DNA of 64,000 bases from an uncultured Clostridia bacterium (lineage in GTDB: Bacteria > Bacillota > Clostridia > Peptostreptococcales > Anaerovoracaceae), in the NCBI GenBank assembly GCA_934281605.1, contig CAKQXD010000002.1, positions 124,001 to 188,000 on the forward strand, written 5' to 3'. The position numbers and the translations under genes are program-made. Under the pieces are notes generated by a model that saw nothing but the letters and a program-made list of their open reading frames with translations, was not told where the DNA came from and made no database searches. Shown one piece after another: positions 10,834 to 20,113 of this stretch; the first letter of the stretch is position 1, and each line of letters opens with the position of its first letter.

Positions 10834-11331
10834 ATGTTAGAATTTAATAAAGAGTTTCTAAAGAAAATCAATGCTTGTAAGTGGTTAAAGAATTGCGGAA
10901 ACTATGAAGATCTAGCGTTTGATTTTCCAGTACAGATTGCAAAAAATAAAAAAAATGCAATCAAGAGTATACGTTCATTGGATTGGGAAAATACCTGTTT
11001 GGAAAGACGAGGAAATTTTACAGTTTTCTTGCATTTGAATCATAATAAGGAGTATCGTAACTTTTGGAATCTGACGACGAAGAAGGTAAGAGAGCAGTAT
11101 TTACCGGACTTGGTGGAGAAACTTAGTATAAGTTGTGAGCAATTGGATTTACCGGAAGCAGTCTTAACAGATATTAGATTTAATATGATAACACAGTTTA
11201 TGCTGAACTTCTATTCTGATTTCGGTTACGATGATCCATTTTGGAAGCAAATGTTTGAGATCTATATGGCTGGATATTTGCCGTGTGGATGGACTGGTAA
11301 TTCAGAAAGCGGGGAGTTCATTATTTACTAA
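10834..11331 (+). CDS. Putative immunity protein (165 aa) of cassette 2
   Basis: It starts at an ATG 11 bp after the tip, behind TAGGAGGAAAA. I do not recognise a named family. The protein is cytoplasmic-looking, with SLDWENTCLERRGNFTVFLHL in the first half and a C-terminal GYLPCGWTGNSESGEFIIY. A close paralogue of the same length lies at 20591-21088, sharing ERRG-FTVFLHLNHNKEY, FMLNFYSDFGY and the C-terminal segment. Its place directly behind a toxin tip and its recurrence in a second cassette argue for an immunity role. It is followed at a 9-bp gap by a small helical protein, and the same two-gene order recurs in the other copy. Confidence 0.6.
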   Translation: MLEFNKEFLKKINACKWLKNCGNYEDLAFDFPVQIAKNKKNAIKSIRSLDWENTCLERRGNFTVFLHLNHNKEYRNFWNLTTKKVREQYLPDLVEKLSISCEQLDLPEAVLTDIRFNMITQFMLNFYSDFGYDDPFWKQMFEIYMAGYLPCGWTGNSESGEFIIY

Positions 11332-11340
11332 GAGGTGGAT

Positions 11341-11646
11341 ATGAAAATCAAAAAAAGTGATAAGGAAACTTTATACCACATTTTGATAGAGCTGTTAGGG
11401 ACGATTCATCAGATCCGAAAAGACGATGACTTTTATATCCTGGAAAAGAACGAAGTGCAAGCCAGGGAGTGGATCACGTATTTGCAGGAGCACGACGAAA
11501 TCGAGGACTTGGAAGCACTGGAAGATCAAGTGAAAGAGGCTTTATATTATCATTTTGGTGAACCGTTGAGCGAATCGGAACTGGATGAACGGAGGCTCGA
11601 ATTGATGAATCAGTATGTAGAACAGTCGTATAAGTTGGTAAAATAA
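11341..11646 (+). CDS. Small helical immunity-associated protein (101 aa)
   Basis: The ATG at 11341 is chosen over the GTG at 11335 because GAGGTGG sits just before it and the paralogue at 21101 begins with the same residues (MKIKKSDKE). The protein is charged and almost wholly helical in appearance, with DDDFYILEKNEVQ and a Tyr-rich end, and has no membrane segment. It forms a family here with 21101-21406 (nearly identical) and 22175-22489 (diverged). In two of the three cases it follows the 165-residue putative immunity gene. Function is unknown; it may be a second immunity protein or a partner of the first. Confidence 0.55.
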   Translation: MKIKKSDKETLYHILIELLGTIHQIRKDDDFYILEKNEVQAREWITYLQEHDEIEDLEALEDQVKEALYYHFGEPLSESELDERRLELMNQYVEQSYKLVK

Positions 11647-11651
11647 TTCCT

Positions 11652-11812
11652 TGAGAGAGAAGAAGTGGAATGTGACTGCAGGGGAATGACGGAAGGATTT
11701 TTTCTGCAGTCGTTTTTTCCAAGAAACAGCAGGAGTTTGGCAGGAGCGAGAGCCTTTGCTGAGAGAAAACCTTGGGAGGGGGCTTTGCAGAAAAATGCGG
11801 GGATGCGGGTAA
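11652..11812 (+). repeat. Inter-cassette spacer, copy 2
   Basis: This is a close copy of the 8914 spacer. It has GACTGCAG and CTGCAGTC flanking a ~22-base loop, followed by a long T run (terminator-like), then GGGGGCTTTGCAG, and ends with TAA just before GTTGATTATACCCAG. Confidence 0.8.
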
Positions 11813-13552
11813 GTTGATTATACCCAGCAGAACCAATATAATGGATTTGGACAGAGAGTCAAGAAACAGGAAGGCTCTGATACAACTGAATATTTTTACG
11901 ATGGAACAGCGGTTCTCTACACGAAGGACAAGAATGATGCGATCAGCAGCTTCAACCTGATCGGCGGAGAGGATAACATCCTTTCGACGGCAAGACCGGG
12001 AGAGGGCGGCGCCGTAGAGTTTTACACCTACACCAAGGATCTGCGCGAGAGCACTATCAATGTGGTCGGCAAGGCCGGAACGTCGCAGAAGACCTACAGC
12101 TATACGGACTACGGTGAAACCACTGAGCAGGGCGAAGACGATTTCTACAACGAAGTCTGCTACGGTGGAGGAATCTACGACAAGACCACAGGTCTCTACT
12201 ACCTCAACGCCCGTTACTACAGCCCGGAAAACGGTAGCTTCCTGACCCAGGACACCTACCGCGGAAGCCGGTCGAAGACGGAGACTTTGAACCTGTACGG
12301 ATACTGTGCCGGTAACCCGATCAGTTACACCGATCCGAGCGGACACTGGATCTGGGGCGTAGTCGGCGCAGCCATGGGAGCCTATGACGGCTATAAGTAC
12401 GCCAAGAAAAAAGGCTACAAGGGCTGGAAGATGTACGCTTCCATCGCAGGCGGAGCAGCGCTGGGTGTAGTGAACCCGTTCAAGGTATTCAAGGTGGCGA
12501 GGACGGGATACAAGACCTACAAAGCAGTCAAGTATTCCAAGAAAGCCCGGGCAGCATACAAGGCAACGAAGGTCACGAAGAAGGCCAAGGCCAAGCCGAA
12601 ACATACTGTGGTGATGAAGAAAAACACCAAGGCGAAGATACAGTCGAAACCGGCGGTGCGGAATTCTAAGGGAATCAAGAAGCTTCAGAAATCCGCAGGC
12701 GGAACCATCGGCTGCTTCACCGCAGGAACCAAGATCCACACGAAGGACGGCTTCAAGGCCATCGAGACCATCCAGGCGGGCGATTACGTCTGGTCCGAAA
12801 ATCCGGAGACCCACGAGAAGGCGCTGAAAAAGGTCAAGAAGATCTTCGTCCGTGAGAAAGACAGCGTAGTACGCCTGTCCATCAACGGAGAAGCCATCGA
12901 GACCACCAACGAGCATCCATTCTACGTGGAAGGACATGGCTGGACCAACGCCTATGACCTGAAAGTCGGCGATAAAGTCCGGCTGGAAGACGGAACGACA
13001 GGTACCGTCGAAAAGACGAAACACGTTGCGCTGGATACTCCAGTCACCGTCTACAACTTCGAGGTAGAAGACTTCCACACATACTATGTATCTGAGCAGA
13101 AAGTGCTGGTACATAATACGTGTGCAGCGACGGCTAAGAATACGCAGGTTGCGAAGAGCAGTAATAACGTTCAGCGTGTATATCGAGGGGATAGATCTTC
13201 GATGACTCCAGAAAAGGTTTTTACTAATGGATTCAAACCAAAAGGAACGGGAAATGATTTATTAGCACATACAACCAGTAATACCACTCCTGGAAATTTT
13301 GTATCGACATCTAAAAGCAGAGATATCGCAGAAGAATTTGCAGGGAAAAATGGATATGTATATGAAATAGAAACTTCTCGGGGAATCAATGTCAATGAAG
13401 TTTTAGGGGCTGATTCGCCACATCCAGAGCAATTAGAAATTTCTGTAGTAGATGGAATTTTAGGATCGGAGGTTAAAGGGGCATGGAAAGTGAAACATGG
13501 TAAAATTACAGGTGAATATATTGCGAATCCTAATTTTAGAGGAAGGAAATAA
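11813..13552 (+). pseudogene. Orphan Rhs cassette 3: core, HINT and R-S-QxE ADP-ribosyltransferase tip
   Basis: The frame opens after TAA with no initiation signal, as in cassette 2. The core and HINT domain (GCFTAGTKI ... TTNEHPF ... VHNTC) are almost identical to cassette 2. The tip starts near 13140 and reads VYRGDRSS (catalytic Arg), NFVSTSKSRDIAEEFAG (the STS motif) and PEQLEISVVDGI, where Q-L-E fits the QxE of the ARTT loop. R-STS-QxE is the signature of the scabin/pierisin/C3 branch of mono-ADP-ribosyltransferases, which use NAD+ to modify DNA guanine or protein side chains. The target cannot be read from sequence, but the guanine-directed branch would fit the NADAR gene two genes downstream. 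The toxin stop TAA abuts the next ATG. Confidence 0.85.
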
Positions 13553-13963
13553 ATGATTATAAAATTTAAATTAAATGAAGGAACTGTTATACAGGGAGAG
13601 GTTATTTTGCATGATGAGTTCTCTGTAGAAGAAGATTTAGTTGCGGTAGAAATCAAGCTTCCGTCAAAAACATTTTTTTCAAAAGCAGAATCATATTTTG
13701 AGGCTTTACAATGTATTCGGAAAGATTTGGAACATGATGGTATTCAAATTTTATGTAATGGTGCTGCGCGGAATGTGTATCCTTCTCCCATGATGTTAAA
13801 TATGGGAGAAGGAAGATCTGCCTATAAAGTCACTCTTGGACATCAGGCTTTAATGAAAGATGTGGTTGATATTTTTGATTATGATGAATCATTGATTTGT
13901 TGTAGTGTAGAAGAACAGAATCAGTATTATAGCAACTGGGTTACAAGTTTGAGGAGGAGGTGA
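13553..13963 (+). CDS. Putative immunity protein of the ADP-ribosyltransferase tip (136 aa)
   Basis: The ATG follows the toxin TAA without a gap, so the two are probably translationally coupled (GAGGAAGGAAATAA precedes the start). The protein is unrecognised. It is acidic, with beta-type segments (IIKFKLNEGTVIQGEVIL), ICCSVEEQNQYYSNW near the end and a basic C-terminus. There is no signal or membrane segment. Immediate position after the tip makes it the first candidate for direct inhibition of the toxin. The NADAR gene follows after 6 bp. Confidence 0.6.
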   Translation: MIIKFKLNEGTVIQGEVILHDEFSVEEDLVAVEIKLPSKTFFSKAESYFEALQCIRKDLEHDGIQILCNGAARNVYPSPMMLNMGEGRSAYKVTLGHQALMKDVVDIFDYDESLICCSVEEQNQYYSNWVTSLRRR

Positions 13964-13969
13964 TAGTTA

Positions 13970-14404
13970 GTGGCAATCTATTTTTATAAAGTAAACGAGG
14001 CTTATGGCTGTTTTTCTAATTTTGCACCATATGGATTTATAGTAAATGGAGTGCTTTGGAAAACCAGTGAGCATTTTTTTCAGGCGCATAAGTTTAGTGA
14101 GTTGGAATATTTTGAGAAAATCCGTCTGGCGGATTCTCCGATGAAAGCTGCAAATTTAGGGCGCTCTCGAAAATATCCTATCAGGGAAGATTGGGAGCAA
14201 GTGAAAGATGATATAATGAGAAAAGCTGTTTTTGAAAAGTTTGCTCAGAATTCGGAGATTAGAAATATTCTTCTTGAAACAGAGAATGAAAGCCTTATTG
14301 AAGCGACTAAAGATGATTATTATTGGGGTTGTGGAACAGAAGGATATGGTAAAAATATGCTGGGGAAAATCCTTATGGAGGTTAGGCTTCAATTAAAGGT
14401 TTAA
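13970..14404 (+). CDS. NADAR (YbiA-like) family protein, possible ADP-ribosyl-guanine hydrolase immunity
   Basis: This 144-residue protein starts at GTG 13970, seven bases after GGAGGAGGTGA. It has the YbiA/NADAR features: CFSNFAPYGF near 13-22, WKTSEHFFQAHKF near 31-43, and DYYWGCGTEGYGKNMLGKIL near the end. It spans the length of a whole single-domain family member. NADAR proteins act on ADP-ribose derivatives, and some reverse guanine ADP-ribosylation made by DarT1-type toxins. Here it sits in the immunity position behind an R-S-QxE ADP-ribosyltransferase tip, so it may cleave the modification rather than bind the toxin. Family recognition is strong; the antidote role is inference from context. 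Confidence 0.85.
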   Translation: MAIYFYKVNEAYGCFSNFAPYGFIVNGVLWKTSEHFFQAHKFSELEYFEKIRLADSPMKAANLGRSRKYPIREDWEQVKDDIMRKAVFEKFAQNSEIRNILLETENESLIEATKDDYYWGCGTEGYGKNMLGKILMEVRLQLKV

Positions 14405-14477
14405 ACTGAATTACAGTTTATGAGTGGGGTCTATCATCTTAATTAGAATTAAAATATAAGTATTTAAAAGGGTTTCA

Positions 14478-14623
14478 AGGAAGCGTATGGAAAATGGCTG
14501 CAGGGGAATGACGGAAGGATTTTTCTGCAGTCATTTTTTCAATGAATAGCAGGAGTTTTAATTCTCCAAAGCCTTTTTTAGAGAAAGCCTTTGGAGGAGA
14601 CTTTGCAGAAAAAGCACGGGTGA
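14478..14623 (+). repeat. Inter-cassette spacer, copy 3 (diverged)
   Basis: This copy retains GGCTGCAGGGGAATGACGG, CTGCAGTCATTTTTT and GAGACTTTGCAGAAAAA but is shorter and more diverged. It ends in TGACTATACC, a decayed form of the usual TTGATTATACC junction. Rhs homology then resumes about 550 bp further upstream in the core than in the other cassettes. Confidence 0.7.
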
Positions 14624-15844
14624 CTATACCAAAAATATTTCATATTCACGCGGACCTATTCCTATGACAAGCTGAACCGTCCGACCGGCATCGAATACAC
14701 CGATAACATGTCGGGCAGCACCAGCACTATCAAGGAAGCGCACTACTACGAGTACGACAAGAACAGCCAGATTACCCGGGAGACCACCATCAACCGGTAT
14801 GGACAGAGTAATGGTGCGGTGTATAAGGAAGTCCATAATTATACTTACAATTCTCTGGGACAGCTCACAGAGTCCTGGCTGAACAAATTGAATGACGATT
14901 ATAATTCCGTTGGGATAAACAGCTACTGGTATCAGTATGACACAGCGGGAAACAGGATCCGGGAATATAAGGAAATGGGTCCACTCGATTATTATACGAC
15001 GGATTACACTTATAACGAATTCAATCAGCTGGTAACGTCCAATGAATACAGTGATCTGGAAGGGAATACGTCGCATAAGACTTACAGTTACGATAATAAC
15101 GGTAACCAGATCAGCGAAACGGATTCTATCACAGGCAAGCAGACCAGCTACAGCTACGATGCCGATAACCGGCTGGCGTCTGCTACCGGGAAAACCGGCG
15201 AAACAGTTGATTATACCCAGCAGAACCAATATAATGGATTTGGACAGAGAGTCAAAAAACAGGAAGGCTCTGATACAACTGAATATTTTTACGATGGAAC
15301 AGCGGTTCTGTACACGAAGGACAAGAATGATGCAGTCAGCAGCTTCAACCTGATCGGTGCGGAGGATAACATCCTCACGACAGCAAGACCGGGAGAAGGT
15401 GATGCGGTAGATTTCTACACCTACACCAAGGATCTTCGCGAGAGCACGATCAACGTCGTTGGCAAGGATGGAACTTCACAGAAGACTTACAGCTACACCG
15501 ACTACGGTGAAACCATCGAGCAGGGTGAGAATGATTTCTATAACGAGATCTGCTACGGTGGAGGAATCTACGACAAGATCACAGGTCTCTACTACCTCAA
15601 TGCCCGTTACTACAGCCCGGAAAACGGCAGCTTCCTGACGCAGGACACCTATCGCGGAAGCCGGTCGAAGACGGAGACTTTGAACCTGTACGGATACTGT
15701 GCCGGCAACCCGATCAGTTACACCGATCCGAGCGGACATTGCCTTTTTGCCCGAAGAGCCGTAGGCGATTCGCTAGGCAAAACGGACAGCAACACAGCGA
15801 AGCTGTGTGGAGTGAGCGCAGCGAGCGTTGGATCTGGGGAGTAG
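14624..15844 (+). pseudogene. Orphan Rhs cassette 4, core part, frameshifted by an 89-bp insert
   Basis: Homology to the full-length gene begins at about 14649 (RTYSYDKLNRPTGIEY) and includes YD repeats absent from the other cassettes. It runs through the core to DPSGH near 15738. The 89-bp insert at 15740 then shifts the frame and translation ends at TAG 15842-15844. An ATG at 14708 lies in frame but has no clear ribosome binding site. The core and its HINT-toxin tip are therefore no longer one protein. Recombination upstream of the insert would carry the frameshift along; a crossover downstream of it would not. Confidence 0.8.
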
Positions 15845-17001
15845 TCGGCGCAGCCATGGGAGCCTATGACGGCTATAAATACGCCAAGAAAAAAGGCTAC
15901 AAAGGCTGGAAGAAATACGCCGCCATCGCAGGCGGAGCCGCGCTGGGCGTAGTGAACCCGTTCAAGGTATTCAAGGTAGCGAAGACGGGATACAAGACCT
16001 ACAAGGCGGTCAAGTATTCCAAGAAAGCCCGGGCGGCATACAAGGCAACGAAGGTCACGAAGAAGGTAAAAGCCAAGCCGAAACATACTGTGGTGATGAA
16101 GAAAAACACCAAGGCGAAGATACAGTCGAAACCAGCACAGCGGAATTCTAAGGGAATCAAGAAGCTCAAGAAATCTGCTGGCGGAACTATCGGATGCTTC
16201 ACCGCAGGGACTAAGATCCACACGAAGGACGGCTTTAAGGCTATCGAGACTATCAAGGCGGGCGATTATGTCTGGTCCGAAAATCCGGAGACCCATGAGA
16301 AGGCTCTGAAAAAGGTCAAGAAGATCTTCGTCCGTGAGAAAGACAGCGTAGTACGCTTATCTATCAACGGGGAAGCCATCGAGACCACCAACGAGCATCC
16401 ATTCTACGTGGAAGGACATGGCTGGACCAACGCCTATGACCTGAAAGCAGGAGATAAAGTCCGGCTGGAAGACGGAACAACAGGCACCGTCGAAAAGGCG
16501 AAGCACGTTGCACTGGATACACCAGTCACCGTCTACAACTTCGAGGTCGAAGACTTCCACACATACTATGTATCTGAGCAGAAAGTGCTGGTACATAATA
16601 CGTGTGCCATGACGGTCAAGAATACGCAGGTTGCGAAAGCATCAAATGCAACAAAGGCAAGCAAAGCTGAGACAACGACAGCTAAAAGCACTAAGAAAGC
16701 TTATGCCACCAGTAGACCATCATATAGAAAGGGATTGGTTGAAAAAGTTTGGGAAGCAGCGAAAGATGAGCATGGTGTAGTTCGAGATCCGAATACTCAA
16801 GAAATCATTGAATGGACTCCAGGAACGCCACGCAATGGAGTCTGGGATATGGGACATATTCCAAACGCAAAATATTCTAAAGTTCATGATAAATATATGC
16901 GGGGCGAGATGAGCAAAAAAGAATTCCTAGACTGGTATAATGATCCGATAAACTATAGGCCAGAGTTACCAAGTAATAACCGTTCACATCGATTTGAATA
17001 G
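15739..17001 (+). pseudogene. Cassette 4 HINT domain and GH-E family nuclease tip
   Basis: This frame picks up after the 89-bp insert; the only starts are a TTG at its edge or internal codons, without a good ribosome binding site. It holds the conserved linker, a complete HINT domain (GCFTAGTKI to VHNTC) and a tip with NGVWDMGHIPNAKYSKVHD, then KKEFLDWYNDPINYRPELP and NNRSHRFE. These are the hallmarks of the GH-E family of HNH/Endo VII-type nuclease toxins, in which GH and the final E are conserved. DNA or RNA cleavage is the expected activity. The cognate ankyrin gene follows after 11 bp. Confidence 0.85.
15740..15828 (+). repeat. 89-bp insert in the Rhs core, copy A
   Basis: Relative to cassettes 2 and 3, 89 bases are inserted between GAGCGGACAT and TGGATCTGGGG. 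The insert contains ACACAGC-GAA-GCTGTGT, a perfect 7-bp stem, and a GAGCGCAGCGAGCG run. Its length is not a multiple of three, so it frameshifts the core. A second copy at 18240-18328 sits at the same base with only a few substitutions, one of them in the hairpin loop. Confidence 0.8.
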
Positions 17002-17012
17002 GAGGAAAATAG

Positions 17013-17522
17013 ATGAATGTATATTTAACAGCTATGATGAAAACATTTGATGAGTTTCAGGAACTTTATGATAAAAAATATTTGAATGAACCAGATGATG
17101 GGAAAACACTGATCTTTTATGCGGCGGGGAATACGAAAATTGAGGAGCGATATAGACTTGTAAATTATTTGATTGATGAAGGTGCTGATGTGCACACACT
17201 GGGATGGGATAAAGACTCTTTGTTGCATGTGTTGCTCGGACACGTACTGCATGATTTGCCTAGTGAAGAGGCATTATGCAGGAGATTGATCGAAATGGGT
17301 GTGGATATTAACATCCTGAACAATAAAAATGTGCTTGCGATCCAGTGGCTCATAAATATGAAATATTCAGATGAGAAATTGAAGCCCCTGTATGATTTAT
17401 GGTTTGAACAGGATTATGTGGATGTGACGACGAAAAATGCATGGGGTTATTCGCCGTTAGAACTGGCGGAAAAGGATCCGCTTAGGGCAGATCTGGTTCG
17501 GCGGATGAGGGAACGGTTGTAA
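17013..17522 (+). CDS. Ankyrin-repeat immunity protein of the GH-E tip
   Basis: This 169-residue protein begins at an ATG seven bases after TAGGAGG. Ankyrin-type units are visible: DGKTLIFYAAG..., YLIDEGADVHTLGWDKDSLLH, RLIEMGVDINILNNKN, and NAWGYSPLELAEKD. Ankyrin proteins are a known class of immunity factors behind HNH-superfamily toxin tips; they bind the toxin in the cytoplasm. Position supports this directly. Spacer copy 4 follows. Confidence 0.8.
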   Translation: MNVYLTAMMKTFDEFQELYDKKYLNEPDDGKTLIFYAAGNTKIEERYRLVNYLIDEGADVHTLGWDKDSLLHVLLGHVLHDLPSEEALCRRLIEMGVDINILNNKNVLAIQWLINMKYSDEKLKPLYDLWFEQDYVDVTTKNAWGYSPLELAEKDPLRADLVRRMRERL

Positions 17523-17536
17523 ATAAGTTGCTAAAA

Positions 17537-17702
17537 TAATTCCAAGGGGAGAGAAGAAGTGGGATGTGATTGCAGTGGGATGACGGAAGGATTTCTTCTG
17601 CAGTCATTATTCCAGTAAACAGCAGGAGTTTTGCATTAGCGAAAGCCTTTGCTGTGAGAAAGCCCCGGGAGGGGACTTTGCAGGAAAATCAGAGGATGCT
17701 GA
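17537..17702 (+). repeat. Inter-cassette spacer, copy 4
   Basis: It matches copies 1 and 2 over most of its length: GGGGAGAGAAGAAGTGGGAT, the CTGCAGTCA arm, AACAGCAGGAGTTTTGCAT and GGGGACTTTGCAGG. The first arm has mutated to GATTGCAG, weakening the hairpin. It ends at TGA 17700-17702, with Rhs homology starting at GTTAATTACACCCAG. Confidence 0.78.
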
Positions 17703-18344
17703 CTGGTTAATTACACCCAGCAGAACCAATATAATGGATTTGGACAGAGAGTCAAAAAACAGGAAGGCTCTGATACAACTGAATATTTTTACGATGGAAC
17801 AGCGGTTCTCTACACGAAGGACAAGAATGATGCGATCAGCAGCTTCAACCTGATCGGCGGGGAGGATAACATCCTTTCGACAGCCAGACCGGGAGAGGGC
17901 GACGCAGTAGAGTTTTACACCTACACCAAGGATCTGCGGGAGAGCACCATCAACGTGGTCGGCAAGGACGGAACGTCGCAGAAGACCTACAGCTACACCG
18001 ACTACGGTGAGACGACCGAGCAGGGCGAAAACGATTTTTACAACGAAGTCTGCTACGGCGGAGGAATCTACGACAAGACCACCGGTCTCTACTACCTCAA
18101 CGCCCGTTACTACAGCCCGGAAAACGGCAGCTTCCTGACCCAGGACACCTACCGCGGAAGCCGGTCGAAGACGGAGACTTTGAACCTGTACGGCTACTGT
18201 GCCGGCAACCCGATCAGTTACACCGATCCGAGCGGACACTGCCTTTTTGCCCGAAGAGCCACAGGCGATTCGCTAGGCAAAACGGACAGCAACACAGCGA
18301 CGCTGTGTGGAGTGAGCGCAGCGAACGTTGGATCTGGGGCGTAG
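17703..18344 (+). pseudogene. Orphan Rhs cassette 5, core part, frameshifted by an 89-bp insert
   Basis: The frame opens just after TGA with no initiation codon at the junction. It encodes VNYTQQNQYNGFGQ through the DPSGH motif and ends prematurely at TAG 18342-18344 because of the insert at 18240. It is nearly identical to the equivalent parts of cassettes 2 and 3. Confidence 0.8.
18240..18328 (+). repeat. 89-bp insert in the Rhs core, copy B
   Basis: This is the same element at the same base as the copy at 15740-15828. It differs at a few positions, for example GCCACAGGCG against GCCGTAGGCG. The hairpin ACACAGC-GAC-GCTGTGT keeps its stem with a changed loop. Confidence 0.8.
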
Positions 18345-19516
18345 TCGGAGCAGCCATGGGAGCCTATGACGGCTATAAATACGCCAAGAAAAAAGGCTAC
18401 AAAGGCTGGAAGAAATACGCCGCCATCGCAGGCGGGGCCGCGCTGGGCGTAGTGAATCCGTTCAAGGTATTCAAGGTGGCGAGGACGGGATACAAGACCT
18501 ACAAGGCGGTCAAGTATTCCAAGAAAGCCCGGGCAGCATACAAGGCAACGAAGGTCACGAAAAAGGCCAAGGCCAAGCCGAAACATACTGTGGTGATGAA
18601 GAAAAACACCAAGGCGAAGATACAGTCGAAACCGGTGGTGCGGAATTCCAAGGGTGTCAAGAAGCTTCAGAAATCCGCAGGCGGAACCATCGGCTGCTTC
18701 ACCGCAGGAACCAAGATCCACACGAAGGACGGCTTCAAGGCCATCGAGACCATCCAGGCGGGCGATTACGTCTGGTCCGAAAATCCGGAGACCCACGAGA
18801 AGGCGCTGAAAAAGGTCAAGAAGATCTTCGTCCGTGAGAAAGACAGCGTAGTACGCCTGTCCATCAACGGAGAAGCCATCGAGACCACCAACGAGCATCC
18901 GTTCTATGTGGAAGGACATGGATGGACAAACGCCTATGACCTGAAAGTCGGCGATAAAGTCCGGCTGGAAGACGGAACGACAGGTACCGTCGAAAAGACG
19001 AAGCACGTTGCACTGGATACTCCAGTTACCGTCTACAACTTCGAGGTAGAAGACTTCCACACATACTATGTATCTGAGCAGAAGGTGCTGGTACATAATA
19101 CGTGTGCCATGACGGTCAAGAATACGCAGGTTGCGAAAGCATCGAATGCTTCAGCTAAAGAATCAGAGCAAGTTGTTGTAAGACTGAAGTATAAGCATGG
19201 ATGGTCAGCGGAACAACGAGCACAGGCAGATGCGAAGGTAGCAGCGTTAAATAATGCTGATACATCTGTAAGAAAGGTAAAGGGTGAAAAAAGAAAGAAT
19301 GTACGTAAGATGTACATTAATGAATATGGGAAGGATTCCATTCCAGCCAATCATGACATTGACCATATTATAGATAGACAACTAGGAGGCACAGATGATA
19401 TTTCTAATCTGGCGCCGTTAGATCGAAGTGTTAATCGAAGTTTAGGTTCGCAAATCCATCATCGGATAAAAGATATGGATTCGGGAACTAAAATAGATAA
19501 ATTTATTATTGAATAA
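18305..19516 (+). pseudogene. Cassette 5 HINT domain and HNH nuclease tip
   Basis: The frame resumes through the 89-bp insert (a GTG at 18305 is the only upstream start, without a ribosome binding site). It encodes the linker, a complete HINT domain ending VHNTC, and a tip with HDIDHIIDRQLGGTDDISNL, then PLDRSVNRSLGSQIHHRIK. D-x-DHI, the NL pair and the N-x-S-x-G-x-Q segment are typical of HNH endonuclease toxins. Its stop precedes the next start by 13 bp. Confidence 0.85.
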
Positions 19517-19529
19517 CGGGAGGAAAATA

Positions 19530-20084
19530 ATGGATTTAACGATCATTGAAGAACTGAGAGATTCGACCAATATCAAATTGATTCAGCGGTACTGTAATCG
19601 GATTTTGAAAAAGCTGAGCTTTAAATCAGAGAGGGATCTGGATAATGTAAGCCTTTTAATAGATGTTTTGTATATATGTGATTATTATCCGGAAGCTATC
19701 TCAGTTTTAGATATTTTGTCGGGTATAGAATTTACAGGGAATAAATTATTATGGGATGATGTGGTAAGTTCCAGGGCTGTTGTAATGAAAATCCATCAGG
19801 AACTAGGAAATACAGAAGAAGCAGAAAAACTTTTTGGCTTGATTTCTCCATATTTAAGTCCAGAGTTATATGAAAACTTAAAAGGATTTGTTATGGAATC
19901 CTATAAAAAAGATGAATTAGTTGCAATAAAATATGGCTGGAAAAGTGATATAAGAGACGCAAAAATTATGCAGTTAGAAAAGAAAATCTATTTTTCTGTA
20001 ATCCCTGATTTTCCAATTGATAAAGTGGAACTGGAGAAAGAAATACAGGAATTGAAAGCAGAACTGAAGACATTGATAAAATAG
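19530..20084 (+). CDS. Putative immunity protein of the HNH tip (184 aa)
   Basis: The ATG at 19530 is preferred because GGGAGG lies seven bases before it; an upstream TTG at 19509 overlaps the toxin. The protein looks helical and TPR-like (LLIDVLYICDYYPEAISVLDIL, LGNTEEAEKLFGLISPYL), with a C-terminal coiled-coil-like stretch rich in Glu and Lys. I do not name a family with confidence. It sits directly after the toxin and before a SUKH gene, so two immunity-type genes follow one tip. Confidence 0.6.
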   Translation: MDLTIIEELRDSTNIKLIQRYCNRILKKLSFKSERDLDNVSLLIDVLYICDYYPEAISVLDILSGIEFTGNKLLWDDVVSSRAVVMKIHQELGNTEEAEKLFGLISPYLSPELYENLKGFVMESYKKDELVAIKYGWKSDIRDAKIMQLEKKIYFSVIPDFPIDKVELEKEIQELKAELKTLIK

Positions 20085-20113
20085 CGTTTGGGGAGAGAAG
20101 AAGGAGGAAGAAA

